Positions 52,729 through 60,327 of a stretch of DNA of 64,000 bases are shown one piece after another. The stretch is from Fretibacter sp964410285 (GTDB lineage: Bacteria; Pseudomonadota; Alphaproteobacteria; Caulobacterales; Maricaulaceae): the NCBI GenBank assembly GCA_964410285.1, contig CAYPFR010000003.1, positions 199,434 through 263,433 of the forward strand, written 5' to 3'. The number at the start of each line of letters is the position of its first letter. Positions within the stretch are counted from its first letter, which is position 1. Position numbers and translations under genes: made by a program. The notes beneath the pieces are model-generated. The model made no database searches, was not told the DNA's origin, and worked only from the letters and a program-made list of their open reading frames with translations.

Positions 52729-52752
52729 TAGGCAGTTTCCGAATGCCATTCG
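52729..52752 (+). promoter_or_regulatory. Shared GAAYGCCRTTC element, copy 1 (alpha/beta hydrolase promoter)
   Basis: TAGGCAGTTTCCGAATGCCA (52729-52748) followed by TTCG contains the 11-bp dyad GAATG-C-CATTC at 52741-52751, 46 bases before the hydrolase ATG. Copy 2 at 58930-58952 reads TAGGCTTTTCTGAACGCCGT then TCG, with the same order of blocks. A second dyad, GCACT-GAG-AGTGC, lies at 52763-52775. Confidence 0.55.
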
Positions 52753-52797
52753 TAAAATAGGCGCACTGAGAGTGCAGTCAACCAAAATGAGGCACTT

Positions 52798-53682
52798 ATG
52801 GACAATTATCTTGCCTCCAAATCCCTGCTAACGGCGGTGGTTGATGACATCCCATTTTGCGCTTCCATCTATTCGCCAAGCACAGCGCCAAAGGCAGACT
52901 TGTTTTGCTTGCCGGGCGGCGGGGCAAGCGCAGCCTATTTTGATCTGGCGCCAGAATTTAGCTTTGCCAACATCATGACCCAGGCGGGCTACCGCGTTAT
53001 GACGATGGATCATCCGGGTACGGCGACCAACCCATTGCCAAAGGGGCATCCTTTCCTGACCCCGCGCAAGTCAGCGAGCTATATCGCGCGCGCGCTGAAA
53101 ATATGGCGCAGCGGCGCACCGCTATTTGGTGTCGGTCATTCCATGGGCGGCATGATGTCGACATTGGTACAGGCCCAGAGCCGTGAATTTTCGGGAATGG
53201 CGCTGCTGGGTGCCAGCGCCGGCGGGTTAGACTGGGGGCTCACCGAGGCCGAAAGGAAATATATTGAAAACCCGGCTGCCTTTGCCCGAGACCTTGAGCG
53301 GCTGACCCTTGCAAAATTCAAAACACCCTTCCCCGAAGGCATGGGCGGACCCAGCGGAAAGTCCATTACATTTGGCGGGGAGAGCGAGGCACTGACCTCA
53401 AGCTTACGGAATATTTCTTGCAAGCTATTTGCCGCCGGCGGCATGATGAGTATGACGCGCGGCAGCTTTCGCCGCGAGGTCGAGGCCATAGACGTGCCGA
53501 TGTTTTTTGCCTTTGGCGATCATGACATTGGAATCGCCCCAGAGGATGCGCCGAGGGATTACATAAATGCCAAGGGCATCAAGCTGCTAGTTCTAAAATC
53601 AACAGGGCATAATCATTTTGCTTTCAGTTCAATACATACCCTTTCCCGCGAGCTCGACTATTGGGCATCAAGCCTGCTTTGA
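52798..53682 (+). CDS. Alpha/beta hydrolase
   Basis: This serine hydrolase of 294 residues has the nucleophile elbow GVGHSMGGMM with S115, an oxyanion region FCLPGGGASAAYF and a late catalytic His in LKSTGHNHFAF. No signal peptide is seen, so it acts in the cytoplasm. Possible roles are ester or ring-opened diketone hydrolysis of the pathway substrate, or reversal of acylation by the BAHD-like enzyme. ATG follows GAGGCACTT. The 3' end overlaps the convergent metallo-hydrolase gene by 25 bases. Confidence 0.9.
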   Translation: MDNYLASKSLLTAVVDDIPFCASIYSPSTAPKADLFCLPGGGASAAYFDLAPEFSFANIMTQAGYRVMTMDHPGTATNPLPKGHPFLTPRKSASYIARALKIWRSGAPLFGVGHSMGGMMSTLVQAQSREFSGMALLGASAGGLDWGLTEAERKYIENPAAFARDLERLTLAKFKTPFPEGMGGPSGKSITFGGESEALTSSLRNISCKLFAAGGMMSMTRGSFRREVEAIDVPMFFAFGDHDIGIAPEDAPRDYINAKGIKLLVLKSTGHNHFAFSSIHTLSRELDYWASSLL

Positions 53683-55061
53683 GTGTCTCTTAGGCGGTAA
53701 TTGAGCCAATAGATTTCATAGCTATTGCGATCCCCGTTTTTAGCGCGGGCCAGCAGGTCATCCAGTGCCATTTTGCGCACAGCCAGAGCCGCCTTATTTG
53801 CATCATCACCCTTCAGCACAATGTCAATTAGATGCAGCGCCTTTAGCGGCTCGCCCCCGTCCGCATAGCCTTGCGCCCGCTGCGTTAGGGCGCCGCTACC
53901 CGCAAGCTGCGTAATATCTGCAAAGACCTCGCTTTGCGGTACGCCGTAAAGCTCTGTAGTTTTGTCAAAGTGAAACCAAGTGGCGTAATATTCCCATATT
54001 GATTTCACGGCCCAAGAGACTTTTCCGTGCTCTTGGGTTAGCGCAAGATCGGCAGGCAGGCTTATCTCTCTCATGAGCTGATCGACGGTTTTTCCTGCGT
54101 TCATGCCCTCAACGGTTTTGTCATGCACATAAAGGACCGCGCCGCGCATTTTTTTAAGCCCGCTCTCAATCACGCCCCAATCAGTTATGGGGTTTTTATG
54201 ACTGGGCACGATCATTTCAGGGGCCAATTCAATAATCTTATCAAGCGACTTTATATATTCGACGGGCTTTCGTATTTTCTCCCCGCGCATGGTGAAGATA
54301 TTTGGAAATTGCGGAAAGAGCGGGCCAAAGAAATCACCGCTAAAAAGAATTTTTTTCTGTGGCAACCAGAGGACAATATTATCTGCGCCCTCCGCACCCG
54401 GCAGGGCATGAATTTCAAAATCAACGCCGCCCTGCGAAAATTTAAGGGGTTTGCCATTCGCAATTGTGACGCTTGGCTCTACCCCGCCATAAGCAATCAG
54501 CCCCAGTCTCGGCGGCGTTTCTGGCATGAAAGGAAAGAGAGTGCGGTTTCGCCCCCAAAAATAATCCTGTAGCTCCGTCAAATATCGTTGTTCCTCGCCA
54601 AATTCGGCATGGGTAAGTATGTCTACCCCCTCGCCCTGCCAAAATTTTACACCGCCTTGATGATCTGCATGGGAGTGAGAGACAATGATATGGGAGAGTT
54701 CCAAATCAGGCACAGCGTCTTTTAGCGCTTTCATCTGCTTGGGGACTTGGGTCGCAAGACCTGTATCGAAGATAACATCTTTTCCAGATGTCGTAATTAC
54801 ATGGGCATTGCCAACGCCAGTTGCCTGCCAAATACCGCTCGCAATTTCGCGTGCCTCGATCGGGATATTTATGAATTCCGCCGCCACAGACCCTTCTGCG
54901 GCCGGGTTTTCAGACAGGCGCTTGATAGCAACGTCGCCGATCTTATCGACTGCCTTTATCTGCGCGGACTTCTTAAAACTCGGCGAGAGAGCCCATAAAA
55001 GCCCAAAACCTAACGCCGCGAGACAAAGGCTCCCGGCGAGAATTTTGACAAATTTACTCAT
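53658..55061 (-). CDS. Metallo-beta-lactamase-fold alkylsulfatase-like protein (SdsA-like)
   Basis: This 467-residue protein starts MSKFVKILAG with an N-terminal membrane helix or signal (residues 5-25). It then carries a zinc MBL domain with the HxHxDH motif at H129-H134 (SHSHADHQGG), LFSGDFFGPLFP and PSHKNPITDW. The C-terminal half (YVHDKTVEGMNAGKTVDQL and onwards to the helical end) resembles the dimerisation domain of type III alkylsulfatases such as SdsA1, which cleave alkyl C-O-S esters. It overlaps the upstream sulfatase gene by eight bases. A role in removing a side-chain sulfate is proposed. Confidence 0.82.
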   Translation of the reverse strand: MSKFVKILAGSLCLAALGFGLLWALSPSFKKSAQIKAVDKIGDVAIKRLSENPAAEGSVAAEFINIPIEAREIASGIWQATGVGNAHVITTSGKDVIFDTGLATQVPKQMKALKDAVPDLELSHIIVSHSHADHQGGVKFWQGEGVDILTHAEFGEEQRYLTELQDYFWGRNRTLFPFMPETPPRLGLIAYGGVEPSVTIANGKPLKFSQGGVDFEIHALPGAEGADNIVLWLPQKKILFSGDFFGPLFPQFPNIFTMRGEKIRKPVEYIKSLDKIIELAPEMIVPSHKNPITDWGVIESGLKKMRGAVLYVHDKTVEGMNAGKTVDQLMREISLPADLALTQEHGKVSWAVKSIWEYYATWFHFDKTTELYGVPQSEVFADITQLAGSGALTQRAQGYADGGEPLKALHLIDIVLKGDDANKAALAVRKMALDDLLARAKNGDRNSYEIYWLNYRLRDTQSRLDAQ

Positions 55062-56667
55062 AGGCGAGCCGCCCCTTATCCCCGTGCCGCTTTTGCAAGA
55101 TTTTTCCGCGAAGACCTGAGGTATAGCTATTGAGATAATCCTCTTGCAGTTCCTGCGCAGGCGTAACGGAGACCGCATAGTCTTTTGGCGCGCGCCAGCC
55201 CGGATGAGGCGAGAGCGCGACCTTAACGCCGTTTACCGGATGCTGCGCCCGCCACTTTCGAATTTTCCCCGCTAGCCGTTTGACAACATCAGCATTATTT
55301 TGGGCGAGATTATTTTTCTCCTCCTGGTCGGCTGTTAGATCAAATAGGAAATTTTCAACCTCTGTGCTTGCGGATTTATGATCGATAATCTGAACCAACT
55401 TCCAGCGCGATTCCATCACGCTAACATGATATTTATCAAGGATCGGAGAATTAGAGGCGAAATAAAGATCACCCTTTCGCGCAGTCTCCCCCGTATCCAG
55501 AATTGCTTGCCAGCGGTCTTGCCCGTCCAGCTTTTTTTCTGCCCCAATAGTGACGTTTGCCGCCTGCGCAAATGTTGGGAATACGTCCAGCACAGACACG
55601 ACATCCGCCGTTCGGCTACCGGCTGCAATCCTGCTGGGCCAGCGCATAATGGCATTCACGCGAATGCCCCCCTCAAAAGTCTCAAGCTTCCCGCCGCGGT
55701 AAGGGCTATTATCTGCGCCGAATGCGGCAAGCCCACCATTGTCGGAAAAAAATAGCACCAGCGTATTATCAGTCAGCCCTTGCGCGTCGAGACTGCCAAG
55801 GATTTTTCCAATCGCCTGATCAAGGCTATCAACCATGGCGGCATAGGTGCGTTTGGGAAACGGGCGGTTGGCACGCGACTCATATTTATCTTCTAGAGCC
55901 TTTGGTGCCTGCATCGGGGAATGGGGCGCCAAAAATGGCACATAAAGGAAGAAAGGCCTTTGTGGGTCCCGTAATGTTTCAAGATAGCGGACAGCTTCAT
56001 TTGCATGCACGTCTGTCATATACGCACCCTCTCGGCGTACAGAGGTTCCGTTTTCCTGAAGGTCATATCCACCAGCAACGCTGGCCTCAAAATAATCAAT
56101 CTGCGTATTCAAATGGCCGAAGAAATGATCAAAGCCTCGCGCATTAGGTACGTGGGGCTCTATCGTGTGGCCGAGGTGCCATTTACCCACCATCGCCGTC
56201 TGGTAGCCAGCAGCCTGAAAACTTTGCGGCATGAAATGCTCATCGGGCGAGACGCCGCCGTTCTGCCATGGTTGAAATCCAGCATAAGCTGTGCCGAGTT
56301 TCATCGGGTCGCGCGCCGTCATCAGCGCGCTGCGGGTTGGGGTGCAAATCGGCAGGGAGTAAAAGCGATCAAGGGTCAATCCCTCGCTCGCGAGACGGTC
56401 AATATTCGGCGTTTGGATGTCGCTGCCGCGAAAGCCAAGGTCTGCAAAACCAAGATCATCAGCCAGTAAGATAATAATATTTGGCGGACCCAAATTCTCG
56501 GCTTCGCTGCTGCCGGACGTCGGTGGATTCAGCGCGGCGGACGTCTCAGGCGTGTTCGCTGACTGTCGAGAGCTGCTTTGCTCCCCCCCGCAGGCCAAAA
56601 GAAGCGAGGAGGTAAAAAGAGCGGTAAAACCTTTAAGCCAATTGTTCATACTGTATCGAGCCGTCAT
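55054..56667 (-). CDS. Formylglycine-type sulfatase, lipoprotein
   Basis: This type I sulfatase of 537 residues has the formylglycine motif CTPTR at C108-R112 (LPICTPTRSALMTARDP). The metal site DDLGFADLGFRGSDIQTPNI and GKWHLGHTIEPHVPNARGFD are also present. A signal sequence with a lipobox (LLLAC) anchors it outside the cytoplasm, then a Ser/Pro-rich spacer. ATG 56667 or 56649 can start it; neither has a strong Shine-Dalgarno. It would remove sulfate esters before uptake. It is coupled with the alkylsulfatase-like gene downstream and shares copy B operator with the HsdA-like SDR. A maturase is not in the window. Confidence 0.93.
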   Translation of the reverse strand: MTARYSMNNWLKGFTALFTSSLLLACGGEQSSSRQSANTPETSAALNPPTSGSSEAENLGPPNIIILLADDLGFADLGFRGSDIQTPNIDRLASEGLTLDRFYSLPICTPTRSALMTARDPMKLGTAYAGFQPWQNGGVSPDEHFMPQSFQAAGYQTAMVGKWHLGHTIEPHVPNARGFDHFFGHLNTQIDYFEASVAGGYDLQENGTSVRREGAYMTDVHANEAVRYLETLRDPQRPFFLYVPFLAPHSPMQAPKALEDKYESRANRPFPKRTYAAMVDSLDQAIGKILGSLDAQGLTDNTLVLFFSDNGGLAAFGADNSPYRGGKLETFEGGIRVNAIMRWPSRIAAGSRTADVVSVLDVFPTFAQAANVTIGAEKKLDGQDRWQAILDTGETARKGDLYFASNSPILDKYHVSVMESRWKLVQIIDHKSASTEVENFLFDLTADQEEKNNLAQNNADVVKRLAGKIRKWRAQHPVNGVKVALSPHPGWRAPKDYAVSVTPAQELQEDYLNSYTSGLRGKILQKRHGDKGRLAYE

Positions 56668-56711
56668 ATGGTTGCCAAATTACTGCTTGCGGTTTTTTAT
56701 ATTAATATCAT

Positions 56712-56779
56712 TACGCATCTTGTGTTTAAATGGAAACTATTTATCAAATTGCGTAGAAAATAGAGTCTTTTACTACGCA
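56712..56779. promoter_or_regulatory. Tripartite TACGCA operator, copy B (sulfatase / HsdA-like SDR)
   Basis: The 123-base divergent region holds TACGCA (56712-56717), TGCGTA (56750-56755) and TACGCA (56774-56779), i.e. TACGCA-N32-TGCGTA-N18-TACGCA. The N18 inverted pair is the same as in copy A, and the outer spacer differs by one base. The last half-site ends 11 bases before the SDR start codon, so binding would also cover its ribosome-binding region. Confidence 0.65.
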
Positions 56780-56790
56780 GAAAGTTTGTC

Positions 56791-57552
56791 ATGGGAATTG
56801 CAGTCATCACGGGTTCGGCCTCTGGTATTGGAGCTTGCGTAAAGGCACGGCTAGAAGCGCAGGGCTATGATGTGATTGGCATTGACCTGAAAGGCGCGCA
56901 AATCTCTGCTGACCTGTCCACAGGTGAGGGCCGAGACGCGGCCATTTCTCGCGCGCTTGAGATGAGTGAAGGAAAGATTGAACGTTTGGTACTCGCGGCG
57001 GGCGTTGGCGGGCACATTGAAAATGGGCAGCTTGTGGCGCGAGTAAATTATTTTGGCGCGATAAATTTGCTTGATGGTTTTAAAGACGCCCTGATCGCGG
57101 CAAGCGGACGCGTGGTGGTGATCTCGTCTAATTCTGCGCAAATGCGCACCGACCCCGAAAGTGATATTGTGCGGAGCCTTTTGGAGGGGAATGAGGCCCA
57201 AGCGCTTCAATATATCGGCGATTCCCATGGGGCGCTGATATATGGCCTGTCCAAACATGCGGTCGCGCGGGCCGTGCGCCGGCGCGCGGCAGAGTGGGGG
57301 CGCGCGGGCGTGACCCTAAATGCCATCGCGCCTGGCCAGACCGAAACGCCTATGTACCGCGGCGCGGCGGATCACCCCATCATCGGCAAAAGCGTCGAAA
57401 GTATTCCGATCCCTAAAACCCGCGTGGCGAGCGCCGATGAAATTGCGGGGGTAATCGAATTTATGCTCAGCGGCGCGGCCGATTACATGCAAGGCAGCAT
57501 TATTTATGTCGACGGCGGCACTGACGCGCAGCTAAGACCTGATATGTTTTAG
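56791..57552 (+). CDS. 3-alpha-hydroxysteroid dehydrogenase-like SDR
   Basis: This SDR of 253 residues closely resembles Comamonas testosteroni 3-alpha-HSD/carbonyl reductase (HsdA) as I remember it. Shared landmarks are GSASGIGACVKARLEAQGY, IGIDLKGAQISADLSTGEGR, RVNYFGAINLLDGF, TETPMYRG and the ending VDGGTDAQLRPDMF. The catalytic motif is YGLSK. It would interconvert 3-hydroxy and 3-keto steroids with NAD(P). It is followed three bases later by the BAHD-like gene. This is the best single indicator that the island handles steroids. Confidence 0.9.
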   Translation: MGIAVITGSASGIGACVKARLEAQGYDVIGIDLKGAQISADLSTGEGRDAAISRALEMSEGKIERLVLAAGVGGHIENGQLVARVNYFGAINLLDGFKDALIAASGRVVVISSNSAQMRTDPESDIVRSLLEGNEAQALQYIGDSHGALIYGLSKHAVARAVRRRAAEWGRAGVTLNAIAPGQTETPMYRGAADHPIIGKSVESIPIPKTRVASADEIAGVIEFMLSGAADYMQGSIIYVDGGTDAQLRPDMF

Positions 57553-57555
57553 CGC

Positions 57556-58887
57556 GTGCCCCCCGCCGATCATGAGACGATAGAAAAGATCAGCCCGATT
57601 GATCTCAATCACGCCCTTTATGGTAATTTTATCGGCTTAAAATATGTCTTTGAATCAAAATTAGACCCGCAGGTTTTGCAGCAAGCGATCATGCAATTGC
57701 TACAGCAATATCCGGCCCTAGCGGGACGATATGACAAGCGGAGCAGCGCGGTCATAAAGCGCGGTCCTGCCCCGAAGCTTGTGGTGCAAAACACAAAGAA
57801 TGATCTAAGCGAGCTTGCGCGCATTGGCACGGCGCCGGCCGAAAGGGCGTCTTATTTACAAGAGCCGTCGCGCCGAGACGTTCTCTCGGGTCGTGCTCCT
57901 CTTGCGGTATTTTATTTGACAAACAGCGAGAGTGCCGGTTGCATTTTTGGCATGGGGGTCAGTCATATGCTCATGGACGCAGCGGGCTTTCATAAAACTC
58001 TAAAACGGCTCGCGGAACTCTACTCAGCGATCAAGGCCGGCGCGGCCTTGCCCCAAACGCCCCTGGTCGCCAAACTCGGTCTATTTGATTTTGGCACGCA
58101 AAGATCAAAAGCCGAGACTTTAAATGCCCTCAGATTACAGGGCGCGCCAAAACCGATCCCGATTACGGGACCGCTGGGCGGTTTTACCAAATCCATGATT
58201 ATCCGGGCAATGGAGAAAATCGCCAAAAACGCCCCGGTGGCTATCCATTTCACCTCGCAGGATGTTAGGCAGCTAAAAGCGGTCGTTCAGGCCGAAAGCG
58301 GGGAACCGTGGATAAGCACCAATGCGGCGCTTTGCGCCCATTTTTCGCGCTTAATAGCAAGGCTCAGCTATGGCGAAGACCTTCAAACTTCCGTGCAGCT
58401 TGGTTATCTGATTGATTTGCGCGGACGGTATTTCGAGGCTGAAAATGGCGCCCAAAAAGATTTTATTGGCAATGCTATCCTTATCCATATTGACACGGCA
58501 GAGTTCAGCCAAGGTCTGCAGAATATGCCCCGCGGCGCGCTTGCCCGTTATTATAAATCCCGCGCGGCCCGCACCGACGCCGGCGATGTGCGCGCTCGTC
58601 TTGACCTGCTCGCAGATTGCCTCCGCCATGGTTATACCAATCCCGGACTTGACCTCAAAAAGCCGATTATCGCGTTAAACAATCAAAGCAAATTTGAGGT
58701 CTATGATGTCAGCTTTGCAGGTCATGTCCCGCAAAGGGTTATTCCGCAAGATGTGGGCGATAACATTATGTTCTTCCCCGCAGGCGGGGGAGGAATTGAC
58801 ATTTACATTCGCGATATTGTTAATCCCCACCATCAAAAGCGCCTGTTAACGCGGGAGTGGCACGATCAGATTTTTGATTTCAAATAG
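57556..58887 (+). CDS. BAHD/PF02458-like acyltransferase
   Basis: This 443-residue protein looks like a condensation-fold acyltransferase. The catalytic HxxxD motif is SHMLMD with H137, at the expected distance. A motif KFEVYDVSFAGHVPQRVIP near residue 375 is in the place of the DFGWG motif of BAHD enzymes. Plant and fungal relatives transfer acyl groups from CoA to hydroxyls or amines. It starts at a GTG three bases after the SDR stop, so the two are coupled. Such proteins are uncommon in bacteria. The acceptor is probably a hydroxyl of the steroid-like substrate, but that is inference. Confidence 0.7.
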   Translation: MPPADHETIEKISPIDLNHALYGNFIGLKYVFESKLDPQVLQQAIMQLLQQYPALAGRYDKRSSAVIKRGPAPKLVVQNTKNDLSELARIGTAPAERASYLQEPSRRDVLSGRAPLAVFYLTNSESAGCIFGMGVSHMLMDAAGFHKTLKRLAELYSAIKAGAALPQTPLVAKLGLFDFGTQRSKAETLNALRLQGAPKPIPITGPLGGFTKSMIIRAMEKIAKNAPVAIHFTSQDVRQLKAVVQAESGEPWISTNAALCAHFSRLIARLSYGEDLQTSVQLGYLIDLRGRYFEAENGAQKDFIGNAILIHIDTAEFSQGLQNMPRGALARYYKSRAARTDAGDVRARLDLLADCLRHGYTNPGLDLKKPIIALNNQSKFEVYDVSFAGHVPQRVIPQDVGDNIMFFPAGGGGIDIYIRDIVNPHHQKRLLTREWHDQIFDFK

Positions 58888-58929
58888 AGCTGCGGCGCTC
58901 GCGCGCCTGTCTTGACTCGCCCCCAGCAA

Positions 58930-58952
58930 TAGGCTTTTCTGAACGCCGTTCG
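58930..58952 (+). promoter_or_regulatory. Shared GAAYGCCRTTC element, copy 2 (sulfotransferase promoter)
   Basis: TAGGCTTTTCTGAACGCCGT followed by TCG holds the dyad GAACG-C-CGTTC (58941-58951), 22 bases before the sulfotransferase ATG. TTGACT at 58912-58917 may be the -35 box. Block order matches copy 1 at 52729-52752. Confidence 0.55.
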
Positions 58953-58973
58953 AAAAAGAAACACGCAGGGAAT

Positions 58974-60296
58974 ATGGTCACGAAAGTCGACGGAGCAATT
59001 ATTTTTGATGATCTCGGCGCGCCGAACTATAGCCGCCTGCAAAAACTTGTCCTGAAACTTGGCGAGAAACAAGACGTCATCTTCACCCAAGAGGCCGTCT
59101 TGGGCAAAGCCATGGCGGCTACAGGCCTCGCCGATTTTGGGCCGGAGGACTTTAAACCGCGCCTGCAATTACTGCTTGATGATTATAATGGTCAAGCGCT
59201 TTCCGGGGTCGGACGGGGGCAAATGTTCGCCGACCTTGTGCGCTGCGCGAGCAACCGGCTGATTATTCAGCATAAGAAAAAGCAGCACGCCACGTCACTT
59301 TCCCGGACACAAATCGCGAGGCCGTTAACGGTGGCTGGGTTACCGCGTTCAGGCACAACTCATCTTGTAAATTTATTGGCGTCCGATAGCAGATTTCAGA
59401 AGCTACCCCTTTGGGAAGCGCAAGAGCCGTTCCACGCACCGGGAAAGGAAAATGCAAGCCTAGGCCTCAGGATCGGCGCGAAATCGCTTGCCGCCTTACT
59501 GGGGAATAAGGATAGCCCAATTTCAGATTCGCGTTATCTGCGCTGTAGCCTGCGCTGGTCAGGGATGAAGATTATGGGGCCAGAAATTGCTGCTATGCAT
59601 CCTATGAATCCCGATCATATTCACGAAGAACTTGAGTTGATGACCTATGACTTTGGCTGCAATCAATTTGAGTGGACGGCATGGGTTCCAAGCTTTCGTG
59701 ATCACTATTATGCCGATGATCAAACCCCGCAATATGAATATATGTCAGATGTCATGAAGCTGCTTCAGATTGAACGCGGCGATACCCGGCCATGGGTCAC
59801 CAAATGCGTGCAAAACCCCGAACAGCTCCCCGCACTAAAACACATTTGGCCAGATGCGAGCGTCATTTTCACCCACCGTGATCCCGTCGCTGTTATTCAA
59901 TCGACCTGCACCATGTTGGCTTGGGGGCAACGCATGATGCAAAAAAAACCCGAACCTCATAAAGTCATGGATTACTGGATTGAGCGCTTCGAGAAACTGT
60001 TACGCGCATGTGTGCGCGATCGTCATATCTGGCCTAAAAGTCAAAGCACAGATATTTTATTTCATGAGTATATGGCCGATCAGATGGGGACAATTGCAAA
60101 AATATATGATTTGCATGATATGGAATTTACCGAAAAAGCCCGCAGCGAAATGGAAGCCTATATTTCCGCCCATCCGCGCGGGAAATATGGCCGCGTTAAA
60201 TATGACCTCAAGGGGCATTTCGGTCGATCGGCAGAAGAAATTCGCGAGCGCTTTGACTTTTATCTGAAAGCCTTCCCCGTGAAAATTGAAATCTAG
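58974..60296 (+). CDS. PAPS-dependent sulfotransferase family protein
   Basis: This 440-residue sulfotransferase has the 5'-phosphosulfate loop LTVAGLPRSGTTHLVNLLAS and the 3'-phosphate motif IFTHRDPVAVIQSTCTM. It belongs to the long Sulfotransfer_3-type group frequent in mycobacteria and marine alphaproteobacteria. It would move sulfate from PAPS to a hydroxyl in the cytoplasm. ATG follows AGGGAAT. It sits alone between the BAHD-like gene and a convergent sulfatase. Its presence in a sulfatase-rich island is notable: it may make, rather than degrade, a sulfate ester. Substrate unknown. Confidence 0.9.
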   Translation: MVTKVDGAIIFDDLGAPNYSRLQKLVLKLGEKQDVIFTQEAVLGKAMAATGLADFGPEDFKPRLQLLLDDYNGQALSGVGRGQMFADLVRCASNRLIIQHKKKQHATSLSRTQIARPLTVAGLPRSGTTHLVNLLASDSRFQKLPLWEAQEPFHAPGKENASLGLRIGAKSLAALLGNKDSPISDSRYLRCSLRWSGMKIMGPEIAAMHPMNPDHIHEELELMTYDFGCNQFEWTAWVPSFRDHYYADDQTPQYEYMSDVMKLLQIERGDTRPWVTKCVQNPEQLPALKHIWPDASVIFTHRDPVAVIQSTCTMLAWGQRMMQKKPEPHKVMDYWIERFEKLLRACVRDRHIWPKSQSTDILFHEYMADQMGTIAKIYDLHDMEFTEKARSEMEAYISAHPRGKYGRVKYDLKGHFGRSAEEIRERFDFYLKAFPVKIEI

Positions 60297-60327
60297 CCAG
60301 CGCGCCGATCAGTTAGATCGCTGACGG

